13,638 bases of DNA from Candidatus Atribacteria bacterium (GTDB lineage: Bacteria; Bipolaricaulota; Bipolaricaulia; UBA7950; UBA9294), in contig SPBW01000044.1 in assembly GCA_004525685.1 (NCBI GenBank), positions 1 to 13,638 on the forward strand. The letters run 5' to 3'. Under the pieces are notes generated by a model. The model did no database searches and had not been told where the DNA came from. It saw nothing but the letters and a program-made list of their open reading frames with translations. Below, one piece after another: positions 5,606 to 12,889 of the stretch. Positions within the stretch are counted from its first letter, which is position 1. Every line of letters begins with the position of its first letter. Position numbers and translations under genes: made by a program.

Positions 5606-6811
5606 ATGGGCGATGGTTTTGCAACAAAGGTGGTTCACGCGGGCGAAGGTAGGGGTAAACCATACGATGCAGTGACCATGCCCATCGTACAGACGTCGAC
5701 GTACGCATTTGCCAACACGCAGGCAATTCTCGATTTCGTCGAGGACAAAGAGGCTGGCAAATTCAACCTGCGCGGAGAGTACGGACGATACGGCAATCCC
5801 ACGCAAACGGCAGTGGAAGAGAAGGTCGCCAGCCTGGAGGGCGGCGAACGGGGTCTGTTGTTCTCCAGCGGAATGAGCGCGATCACTACCGTGTTTCTTT
5901 CTGTGTTGTCCCGTGGCGATCACGTTGTGATTGCGTCGAGCATCTACCGCCAGACAGTGCATTTCGTCCGCGATCAGCTCTCACGTTGGGGAGTTGAGGC
6001 GACGTTCTTGAAGGACGGAGAAGTCGATAGCCTAGAAGACAGCATCAGGCCGAATACGAAGCTGATCTTCTGTGAAGCGCCGACCAATCCGTATCTCCGT
6101 GTCATCGACTTGGATCGTGTGAGCTTGATCGCTCGACAGCATGGCGTCCTCACTGCCATCGACAGCACGTTCGCTACCCCCGTCAATCTGCGCCCGCTCG
6201 ACCACGGCATCGATCTGGTGATCCACAGCGCAACGAAGTATCTGAGCGGACACAACGATCTCCTCGCTGGCGTCGTCATCGGATCTTGCCCACTTCTTGC
6301 GCCGATCGAGACGTTGCGAGGCGTACTCGGATGCGTTGGCAGTCCTCACGATGCTTACGGGCTCCTGCGAGGACTAAAGACCCTGGATCTCAGGGTTCGA
6401 CAACAGAACGAAAGCGGGCAGCAAATCGCCGAGTTTCTTGAGGCACACCCTCGTGTCCGTACGGTCTATTACCCTGGACTGAAATCCCACCCAGATCACG
6501 CTGTTGCCGTTCGGCAGATGACAGGGTTCGGCGGCGTGGTCAGCTATGAAGTCGCCGGAGACGTTGATCAAACAGGTCGGGTGATCGATCTGCTACGGAT
6601 TCCCTACATTGGTCCGACGCTCGGTGGTGTCGAAACCATCGCGCAGCAACAGGCACTGTTCATCTCGCGAGATCCTGTGAAGCGGGCGTCCTACGGAATC
6701 TCCGACAGCCTGATCCGCTATGCAGCGGGAATCGAAGATCCGCGGGATCTGATTGCCGATCTGGATCAGGCGCTGAATTCGGGCGCTGCATCCAAGGAGG
6801 CCGCCGCATGA
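5606..6811 (+). CDS. Trans-sulfuration PLP enzyme, cystathionine gamma-synthase-like
   Basis: The 401-residue product is a Cys/Met-metabolism PLP enzyme (fold type I). Seen are E58-Y-G-R-Y-G-N-P-T66, S87-S-G-M-S-A (PLP phosphate loop), Y114 where the PLP-stacking Tyr is expected, D186-S-T-F (pyridine N), and H207-S-A-T-K211-Y-L-S-G-H-N-D with K211 as the Schiff-base lysine. The family joins an activated homoserine with cysteine or sulfide, or cleaves cystathionine or methionine. The E-Y-G-R-Y-G-N-P-T and S-x-Y-R-x-T (112-117) patterns recall plant cystathionine gamma-synthase more than E. coli MetB, so O-phosphohomoserine could be the substrate (inference). It overlaps the aspartate kinase by ATGA. 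That pairing favours a biosynthetic role in methionine/cysteine supply over a gamma-lyase, but gamma-lyase or sulfhydrylase activity cannot be excluded. It is the first gene of the operon, behind the leader hairpin and terminator. Confidence 0.85.
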   Translation: MGDGFATKVVHAGEGRGKPYDAVTMPIVQTSTYAFANTQAILDFVEDKEAGKFNLRGEYGRYGNPTQTAVEEKVASLEGGERGLLFSSGMSAITTVFLSVLSRGDHVVIASSIYRQTVHFVRDQLSRWGVEATFLKDGEVDSLEDSIRPNTKLIFCEAPTNPYLRVIDLDRVSLIARQHGVLTAIDSTFATPVNLRPLDHGIDLVIHSATKYLSGHNDLLAGVVIGSCPLLAPIETLRGVLGCVGSPHDAYGLLRGLKTLDLRVRQQNESGQQIAEFLEAHPRVRTVYYPGLKSHPDHAVAVRQMTGFGGVVSYEVAGDVDQTGRVIDLLRIPYIGPTLGGVETIAQQQALFISRDPVKRASYGISDSLIRYAAGIEDPRDLIADLDQALNSGAASKEAAA

Positions 6812-8238
6812 TTGTTCACAAATTCGGCGGAACTTCGCTGGGTACGGCTGAGCGTATCGCTGCGGTTGCCGAAATCATCGCCGCAAGCCGTGGCGACTCG
6901 CCAGCTGTCGTCGTCTCGGCTCTCAGTGGAACAACCGATCGTCTCATCGCAGCCGCACGAGCTGCCGCCTTAGGAGACGTCGCCGCGTGCCAGGAAGCGC
7001 GCTCCTGGCTTGGTGAAAAGCACCACGCCGTCGCGGAGACTCTACTGGCATCTCACCCTGAATGCGGCGAGCTTCATGCCCTCATCGAGGAGCATCTTGA
7101 TCGCTTGGGTCGGTTCATCGACAGCATTGCTGTGCTTGGTGAACTGACGGCGCGTGGACACGATGCCGTCGCCTCCTTCGGTGAGAAGCTGTCGGTTGCC
7201 ATAGTTGCTGCCACGTTACGCTGCAGGGGAGTGGCTGCCCAGGCCTTGAGCGCAACGAATCTCATTGTCACCAATGACCAATTTGGATCCGCCGTTCCTC
7301 AAATGGAGGCAACCAGACAACGAATCCAGGAGCAGGTTCGCCCGCTGGTAGAAAGCGGTATCGTGCCCATCATCACCGGATATGTTGGCGCGACCGTCGA
7401 CGGGATCACCACAACGCTGGGCCGCAGTGGAAGTGACTTCTCCGCCGCAATCGTTGCTGCCTGTCTAGACTGTGACGAGCTTCGCATTTGGACGGACGTT
7501 GATGGCATTCTCACCGCCGATCCCAATGTCGTTCCCACTGCCCGCGTGCTACGTGAGCTCTCTTACAAAGAAGCCACTCGACTGGCTCGCTTCGGTGCCG
7601 AAGTGCTTCACCCACGAACCATCGGCCCTATCATCGAGAGGGGAATCCCACTGTGCATTCTCAATAGCTTCAATCCAGAGGACGAGGGCACACGCATTGT
7701 CGAGGCCCCGTCAACGGGGCGTGCGCTTTGGCCTGCCATCGTGTCAGCTACCGGCCTGCAGTTGCTGCGGGTACAGAGCAACAACGGTCCCTGGCGATTG
7801 CGATCGGCGACTGCCGCACTCGCACGGCTGGACGATGCGGGCATTCCCGTGCAGATGTTCAGCCAGTCTTTCTCTGAGCAAGGAATCAACCTCGTCGTTA
7901 GCGAGCAGGATGCTGCACACAGTGCGCGGCTTCTTACGCAAGACTCAGCGAATTCGTCCCCTCCCTCTCACAGCGTCTATGCTTTGGATACGATAGAGCA
8001 GGTAGCCATGGTATCTGTCATTGGATTGCCAGGCGATCGCGTCCATGGCATCGCATCGCAAGCGTTTGCCGTGCTAGGGAAACAGGGCGTTCGCGTTGTT
8101 GCCGTGGCCCAGGAGGCAGCAGAGGATAGTGTGACATTCTGCATCCCCGCCAACGATGTCGGCGAGACCGTCCGCTTCCTGCACCGCGAACTTGGCCTTG
8201 GAAATGGGAAGGGGTCTGAGACAAAAGATGCCAGCTAA
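6808..8238 (+). CDS. lysC: Aspartate kinase with C-terminal ACT domains
   Basis: The 476-residue enzyme phosphorylates aspartate to start the lysine/threonine/methionine pathway. Seen are the amino-acid kinase signature K5-F-G-G-T-S10, the S123-F-G-E-K-L-S helix, L204-G-R-S-G-S-D-F-S-A (aspartate/phosphate site), W228-T-D-V-D-G-I-L-T-A-D-P (nucleotide site) and G263-A-E-V-L-H-P-R-T-I. Two ACT-like regulatory segments follow (about 310-375 and 395-465), so feedback control by an amino acid is likely. The long helical insertion (about 55-118) is the ThrA/LysC-III form. No homoserine dehydrogenase domain is fused. AAGGAGG (6794-6800) is 7 nt before the ATG, which overlaps the stop of the PLP-enzyme gene (ATGA). 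Its end overlaps the DUF3786 start by 11 nt. lysC is a generic symbol; which pathway it serves is not shown. Confidence 0.92.
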   Translation: MIVHKFGGTSLGTAERIAAVAEIIAASRGDSPAVVVSALSGTTDRLIAAARAAALGDVAACQEARSWLGEKHHAVAETLLASHPECGELHALIEEHLDRLGRFIDSIAVLGELTARGHDAVASFGEKLSVAIVAATLRCRGVAAQALSATNLIVTNDQFGSAVPQMEATRQRIQEQVRPLVESGIVPIITGYVGATVDGITTTLGRSGSDFSAAIVAACLDCDELRIWTDVDGILTADPNVVPTARVLRELSYKEATRLARFGAEVLHPRTIGPIIERGIPLCILNSFNPEDEGTRIVEAPSTGRALWPAIVSATGLQLLRVQSNNGPWRLRSATAALARLDDAGIPVQMFSQSFSEQGINLVVSEQDAAHSARLLTQDSANSSPPSHSVYALDTIEQVAMVSVIGLPGDRVHGIASQAFAVLGKQGVRVVAVAQEAAEDSVTFCIPANDVGETVRFLHRELGLGNGKGSETKDAS

Positions 8239-8935
8239 AGATCAATGGCGACAATCCATCCGCCCACGCATCGAGGCGGCTCGAGAGCTTCTCAAGAAGT
8301 TGCCGATCGATGACCTCGTTCTCGCCAGTGGAGGGCGGTTTCAGGAGGATCATCTTGAGCTGTCTCTGTTTGATACGCCCTTAGCCGTCTCGATACCCGA
8401 CTTTGCCGTAACAGAGGCAGATGGCCGTGTTTGTCGCGAGAAGACACAGATCCTCCTCCTCGACTATCTCGTGCGGGCGGGCAGGGCACAGACCAGCCCG
8501 CCATCATCTGAGGCTACACCAGTCAGCAGGCGGTGGATCGGCTTTCAAGAACTCCCCGATGGCGCGTTTTATGTGAAGGCTTTCCGCTCCTACACATCTG
8601 ATGTGCTGGTCAGCGGGTTGAATGGAGACACAGACGCTTTCCGCCAGGCTGTGGATCATTTCGGTGGCGAGCCGTTTTCGTTGGGAGACGCCGCCGCATC
8701 CTTCCGCGCCCTTCCATCCATCTGCTTGGCTGTGGTCTGGTGGGCAGGCGATGACGAATTCCCAGCCAATGCCAGTGTGTTGTTTGACCGAGCGGCCTCG
8801 CGCGCGTTGCCCATCGATGGATTGGCTGCGCTGGGGAGCCGGCTCTGTCAAGGGCTGCTAGGCGTTGCCGATGACGAAACTAACGATGAGATCTGTACAA
8901 TGGACAGCGAGCCGATGTTGCTGGGGAAGGAGTAG
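8228..8935 (+). CDS. DUF3786-family protein of unknown function
   Basis: The ATG at 8228, inside the last codons of the aspartate kinase gene, gives 235 residues. The open frame extends further upstream, but only into the kinase. Recognisable DUF3786 features are I75-L-L-L-D-Y-L (75-81), W103-I-G-F-Q-E-L-P-D-G (103-112) and W171-W-A-G-D-D-E-F-P-A...V-L-F-D187. No signal peptide or membrane segment is seen. Cysteines at 69, 166, 207 and 223 are dispersed and do not form an obvious cluster motif. DUF3786 proteins are found in anaerobes, in my recollection often near corrinoid or C1-metabolism genes, but have no assigned function. The gene is wedged between aspartate kinase and acsB (3-nt gap), so it is probably made with acetyl-CoA synthase. 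Its Shine-Dalgarno (GGAAGGGG, about 13 nt upstream) is distant, suggesting coupling to kinase translation. Confidence 0.75.
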   Translation: MPAKDQWRQSIRPRIEAARELLKKLPIDDLVLASGGRFQEDHLELSLFDTPLAVSIPDFAVTEADGRVCREKTQILLLDYLVRAGRAQTSPPSSEATPVSRRWIGFQELPDGAFYVKAFRSYTSDVLVSGLNGDTDAFRQAVDHFGGEPFSLGDAAASFRALPSICLAVVWWAGDDEFPANASVLFDRAASRALPIDGLAALGSRLCQGLLGVADDETNDEICTMDSEPMLLGKE

Positions 8936-8938
8936 TCC

Positions 8939-11140
8939 ATGTCAAAGATCATCGCTGAGTTGGCGATTCGAGGCGCCTGCGATCTGGTCAACCAGGCTCG
9001 CCGTGCCATCACGACGGCCACCGCCAGGCACGGGGCCACCCATGCCCTCGGCTTCCCAGATACCGCCTATGCCCTGCCTCTGACCCTTGCCCTGACAGGA
9101 TTGAGTGTCGACTCACTCCAAGTCGCGAGCGAAGCCATGACACAGGCCGAGGCGCTGCTCCCAGCCCAAGCGCTGGGCGACAGTCTTGTGCCAGTCTTGG
9201 AAGCCGGTCGGGCGGCGCTGATCGCAGAAGAGATTCTCGAAGCACTCCGCTTGTCGGCTTTGGGAGAGACATCCGAAACATCTGGATTTCCCGGCGATTC
9301 GATCCTTCGATCGCAGGGCATCAAGCTGGTGGACGGCCGCATGCCCGGCGTGGCTGCCTGTGTCGGCGCACCGCCGACCGCTGAACAGGCCGTGGCCATC
9401 GCCCGCGCCTTGCAGGGCCGCAACATTCTCGCATTTCTGTCATCCAGCACCGCGGGCCAATCGATGACAGCGCAGCTAACAAGCGAAGGCATCGAGGCAA
9501 ACTGGGACACGTTTCTTGTGCCTCTCGGATCTCGTACGTCAGCAACCGTGCACGCCCTAGGATTCGCTGCCCGAGCCGCGATGATGTTTGGCGGCATCAA
9601 GCCGGACGGCGGCGCGGCGACACAGAAGATTCTCGACTACTGCAAAGAGCGTGTGTTTGCCTTTGTGCTTGCCTTGGGTTCCGATGACCTGACCTCTGAC
9701 GAGGGCCTGAGTCAGGCATGCGCGAAGCTGGCCACAGTAGCTGGCGCGCTCAATTTCGGCTTTCCAACGATCACTGACGCAGACATCCCGCAGATTCTCG
9801 CCCCTGGCATCTGTACCTACGAAGCCATCGTCAGCGGCATTCCGATTGACGGGATCGTCCAACGCGCCATTGAGGTGCGAGGACTGAAACTCGAAGTCAC
9901 GGAGATCCCCATTCCCGTCGCTTATGGAGCCGGGTTCGAGGGCGAGCGCGTGCGCAAGGCACAAATGCATGCCGAGTTTGGCGGCAACCGCACCGACGCC
10001 TTCGAACTGCTGCGTGGAAAGCCAATGGATGACGTAATGGATGGCCAGATCGAACTGATCGGTCCTGATATCGACGACATTACCCCCGGTGATGCTTTAC
10101 CGTTCGGCGTTCTCGTCGATGTGGCTGGACGCGAATTCAAAGAGGCGTTTGAAAGCGTGCTGGAACGGCGCATTCACGAGTTTGCCTCGTGGGCCAACGG
10201 CGTGTTCCACATGGGCCAGCGCGGGACCGTGTGGGCGCGTATCAGTCATGACGCGTATGCCCAAGGATTCAGATTGCGCCATTACGGGGAGGTCCTCATC
10301 GCCAAGCTTCACAGTGAATTCGGAGCCATCCTCAACAAGGTTCAGGTCACCATCCTCACAGAGCCGGGCCTGGTCGCCAGCCACTTGGCTGAAGCAAAGA
10401 CCATCTATCGTGAACGAGACGAACGCATTCAAGGCATGCAGGACGAAGACACGGACACGTTCTATTCCTGCACGCTGTGTCAGTCCTATGCGCCTAACCA
10501 CGTCTGTATCGTCACTCCTGAACGCCCGGGGCTGTGTGGCGCATATACCTGGCTCGACTGTGCGGCCAGCTACGAGATGAATCCGCACGGCCCCAATCAA
10601 CCCGTACCCAAGAGCGAGACCCTCGACCCCGTCAAGGGCCAGTGGAAGGGCGTCAATGACTTCCTCGCCGTGGCGTCCAACGGCGCGCTGGAGCGATACA
10701 ACGCCTATTCGCTCATGGACGATCCAATGACCAGCTGCGGCTGTTTTGAATGCATCACCGCCATCGTGCCCGAAGTCCATGGCGTGATGATCGTCGACCG
10801 CGAATTCCCGGGGATGACACCCGTGGGGATGACGTTCTCGACGATGGCCGGAGAGATCGGTGGAGGCATTCAAACCCCGGGATTCCTCGGTGTCGGCAAG
10901 CTGTACATTGGCAGCAAGAAATTCATTTCAGCCGAAGGCGGCCTGAAACGTGTCGTGTGGATGCCCTCTGCTCTCAAGGAAGAGCTGCGCGATCGATTGC
11001 AGGAACGGGCCGACAATGCCGGCATCCCCGATCTGCTCGATCGCATTGCCACAGAACTGGATGCGACGACAGCCGAGGAGTTGGTCGTGTTCCTCGAATC
11101 CGTCAGCCATCCGGCGCTGACGATGGAATCCTTGTTCTAA
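8939..11140 (+). CDS. acsB: Acetyl-CoA synthase, CO-methylating (bacterial type)
   Basis: The 733-residue protein forms acetyl-CoA from CO, the methyl group of the corrinoid protein and CoA. Its length matches the ~729-residue Moorella enzyme, including the N-terminal CO-dehydrogenase-binding domain missing in archaeal CdhC. All A-cluster cysteines are present: C511, C514, C523 and C533 (Moorella 506, 509, 518, 528) for the [4Fe-4S] cluster, and C600-G-C602 (Moorella 595-597) for the Ni sites, with C514 bridging. The constant +5 offset shows alignment without gaps there. The conserved Phe next to the proximal Ni (Moorella F512) is Tyr517 here. AAGGAG (8927-8932) is 6 nt before the ATG. Downstream come a repeat-rich spacer, acsC and a corrinoid activator. 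No acsA is in view, so CO dehydrogenase must be encoded elsewhere. It is cytosolic. Start and function are very secure. Confidence 0.97.
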   Translation: MSKIIAELAIRGACDLVNQARRAITTATARHGATHALGFPDTAYALPLTLALTGLSVDSLQVASEAMTQAEALLPAQALGDSLVPVLEAGRAALIAEEILEALRLSALGETSETSGFPGDSILRSQGIKLVDGRMPGVAACVGAPPTAEQAVAIARALQGRNILAFLSSSTAGQSMTAQLTSEGIEANWDTFLVPLGSRTSATVHALGFAARAAMMFGGIKPDGGAATQKILDYCKERVFAFVLALGSDDLTSDEGLSQACAKLATVAGALNFGFPTITDADIPQILAPGICTYEAIVSGIPIDGIVQRAIEVRGLKLEVTEIPIPVAYGAGFEGERVRKAQMHAEFGGNRTDAFELLRGKPMDDVMDGQIELIGPDIDDITPGDALPFGVLVDVAGREFKEAFESVLERRIHEFASWANGVFHMGQRGTVWARISHDAYAQGFRLRHYGEVLIAKLHSEFGAILNKVQVTILTEPGLVASHLAEAKTIYRERDERIQGMQDEDTDTFYSCTLCQSYAPNHVCIVTPERPGLCGAYTWLDCAASYEMNPHGPNQPVPKSETLDPVKGQWKGVNDFLAVASNGALERYNAYSLMDDPMTSCGCFECITAIVPEVHGVMIVDREFPGMTPVGMTFSTMAGEIGGGIQTPGFLGVGKLYIGSKKFISAEGGLKRVVWMPSALKEELRDRLQERADNAGIPDLLDRIATELDATTAEELVVFLESVSHPALTMESLF

Positions 11141-11172
11141 AGATCACGGCTTGGACGGGGGAATCATCTCAA

Positions 11173-11416
11173 CCCGAAAGGCTCTTACCATGAAGCACGT
11201 GAAGAAGCTGAAAGAGAACCAGGGCCCGAAAGGCCTGTTACCATGAGGGGATTGAAGAAATCGAAGGGGAATCTGACCACGAAAAGGCCCATCCTTCATG
11301 GTAAAGCAGGTTGGCTAAAGGTGTTGGATCGAAGACCCGAAAGGCCTGTTACCATGAGGGGATTGAAGAGGGAATCGAACCCTGGACAGGGCTAACTTCA
11401 TGTCCTTCATGGTAAA
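11173..11416 (+). repeat. 111-bp tandem repeat with hairpin-forming arms in the acsB-acsC spacer
   Basis: The 339-bp spacer holds two units exactly 111 bp apart. A 34-bp left arm is identical at 11225-11258 and 11336-11369, and a 14-bp right arm (TCCTTCATGGTAAA) at 11292-11305 and 11403-11416. A diverged left arm also occurs at 11173-11195. Within each unit TTACCATGA pairs with TCATGGTAA, extended by CCTG/CAGG in the first unit, giving a long stem around a loop of a few tens of nt. Each left arm begins with CCGAAAGG, a GNRA-loop mini-hairpin that in copy 2 extends to GGCC-CGAAA-GGCC. The same arms also hold AAAGG 8-9 nt before an ATG, creating coupled tiny ORFs (11190-11246 and 11243-11395, ATGA overlap, Lys/Arg-rich). 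A structured mRNA spacer that tunes acsB/acsC ratios, a processing site or real small proteins are all possible. The repeats are seen; any function is inferred. Confidence 0.8.
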
Positions 11417-11479
11417 TTCTGTAGTTTGGCAGCTAGCTGTGAGCTACATGGTTCGGATTAGCTGCTTTGGGAGAAATGG

Positions 11480-12889
11480 ATGGCCAAGCTGAGTGGAATC
11501 GAAATCTACAAGAACCTTCCGCGCACCAATTGCGGAGACTGCTGCCTGCCAACGTGCATGGCGTTTGCCATGCAGGTGGCGTCCAAGAAGCAGGCGCTGG
11601 ATGGCTGTCCTCACGTTTCCGACGAAGCCCGCGCCGTCCTCGGCGACGCCCAAGTGCCGCCGATGGCCACGCTGACGCTCGGATCGGGCGATCGCGTTCT
11701 GACACTTGGGGGCGAGACGGTCATGCATCGGCACGAGGAACGGTTCCAGCATCCGCCCGTGCTTGCCGTCCGCATTTCGGCCTCACTCGGCGACGCAGAA
11801 ATCGGCGCACGTCTCGCTGCCATCGACGCGCTTCAGTTTGAGCGCGTCGGCAAAACGATCGGCATCGACGCCATCGCCATCGCTGCGGATGGGGTGGATG
11901 CCTCACGCTTTGGTAACGTCGCACAGAAGATCGCCAAGGCCGCAGATCATCTGATCCTGCTTCTTTGCGAAGATGCTGAGGTGCTGGCACCTGCAGTCGC
12001 GGCCATCGCCGATCGCAACCCCGTTCTTGTCGCTGCGACAGAGGCCCATGCCGACGCAATGACCGCATTGGCCGTTCAATATGGCCTGCCCCTTGTCGCA
12101 AGCGCCCCTGGAATCGATCGTACGGCGGCGCTGTCCGAACGGCTCGCTGCATCCGGCGTCAAGGACATCATCGTGGATCCGCAGCCTTTAAACCTCGCAG
12201 AGGCCGTCGGACGCCTGACCCAGCTTCGCCGACGGGCACTCGAAGAACGCGTTCGCAGCGTCGGCTATCCGTCCTTCGTCGATATCGGCGCACTCGTAGA
12301 CAACAACCTGAACTCCGATGCCCGGGCAACAGCAGAGATGACTGCCGGACTGTCGTTGGTCATGCGTTATGCCGGCGTGCTGGTCCTCGACACCGTCGAG
12401 GCGTGGGCCATCCATCCCATCGTCACTGCCCGCCAGGATATCTATACGGATCCGCAGGTGCCCAACGAAGTGGAAGCGGTGCTCTATGAGATCGGCAAGC
12501 CCGGCTCCGATGCCCCAGTGCTGGTCACGACGAACTTCGCCCTCACCTACTTCACCGTGGCTGGCGAAGTCGCCAACAGCAAGGTTCCTTGTTATATCAG
12601 CGTCGTCGATACCGAAGGCATGGGCGTCCTCAATGCCTATGCCGACGATCGGTTGACTGTTGAGAAGCTGGTCGATGTCATTCGTGAGCAGGGCGTGATG
12701 GATCGCGTGAGCCACAACCACCTGGTCATCCCCGGCCTCGTCGCTCGCATGCGCATGGGCATCGAAGAAGCGTCCGGCTGGGACGTCATTGTCGGGCCCG
12801 ACAATGCCAGCGGCATTCCCCATTTCCTGCATGAGTTGCAGCCTCAATTGCAGGCGCAAGCCCAGGCGAACACAGAGGCCGCCGGATGA
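11480..12889 (+). CDS. acsC: Corrinoid/iron-sulfur protein large (gamma) subunit
   Basis: This 469-residue protein is the methyl carrier of the Wood-Ljungdahl pathway, bringing CH3-cobamide from methyltetrahydrofolate methyltransferase to acetyl-CoA synthase. The N-terminal [4Fe-4S] domain has C18-G-D-C21-C-L-P-T-C26 and C43 (DGCP). A TIM-barrel region follows, and the C-terminal cobamide-binding domain shows S411-H-N-H-L-V-I-P-G-L-V-A and G-W-D-V-I-V-G-P-D-N-A-S-G-I-P. Length is normal for AcsC (about 440-470). An extra Cys22 follows the second cluster ligand where Gly or another residue is usual. GGGAG (11469-11473) lies 6 nt before the ATG. Its stop overlaps the start of the activator gene (ATGA). 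The small subunit gene acsD is not in the window and would be expected downstream. The last ~20 residues are Gln/Ala-rich. Confidence 0.95.
   Translation: MAKLSGIEIYKNLPRTNCGDCCLPTCMAFAMQVASKKQALDGCPHVSDEARAVLGDAQVPPMATLTLGSGDRVLTLGGETVMHRHEERFQHPPVLAVRISASLGDAEIGARLAAIDALQFERVGKTIGIDAIAIAADGVDASRFGNVAQKIAKAADHLILLLCEDAEVLAPAVAAIADRNPVLVAATEAHADAMTALAVQYGLPLVASAPGIDRTAALSERLAASGVKDIIVDPQPLNLAEAVGRLTQLRRRALEERVRSVGYPSFVDIGALVDNNLNSDARATAEMTAGLSLVMRYAGVLVLDTVEAWAIHPIVTARQDIYTDPQVPNEVEAVLYEIGKPGSDAPVLVTTNFALTYFTVAGEVANSKVPCYISVVDTEGMGVLNAYADDRLTVEKLVDVIREQGVMDRVSHNHLVIPGLVARMRMGIEEASGWDVIVGPDNASGIPHFLHELQPQLQAQAQANTEAAG

Noticed and set aside
10097..10873. Minus-strand 258-codon ORF inside acsB
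   Set aside because: It is a shadow of the highly conserved acsB frame, which has all catalytic cysteines. High GC leaves long opposite-strand frames open.
11225..11258. Resemblance of CCCGAAAGG...GAGGGG to the SAM-III (SMK) box
   Set aside because: Only short words match. The SMK three-way junction is not present, and the downstream gene start is more than 200 nt away.
11372..11386. tRNA T-arm-like sequence on the minus strand (GGGTTCGATTCCC)
   Set aside because: No matching 5' acceptor arm, anticodon arm or CCA end could be found at the right distances, so it is not a tRNA or tmRNA end.
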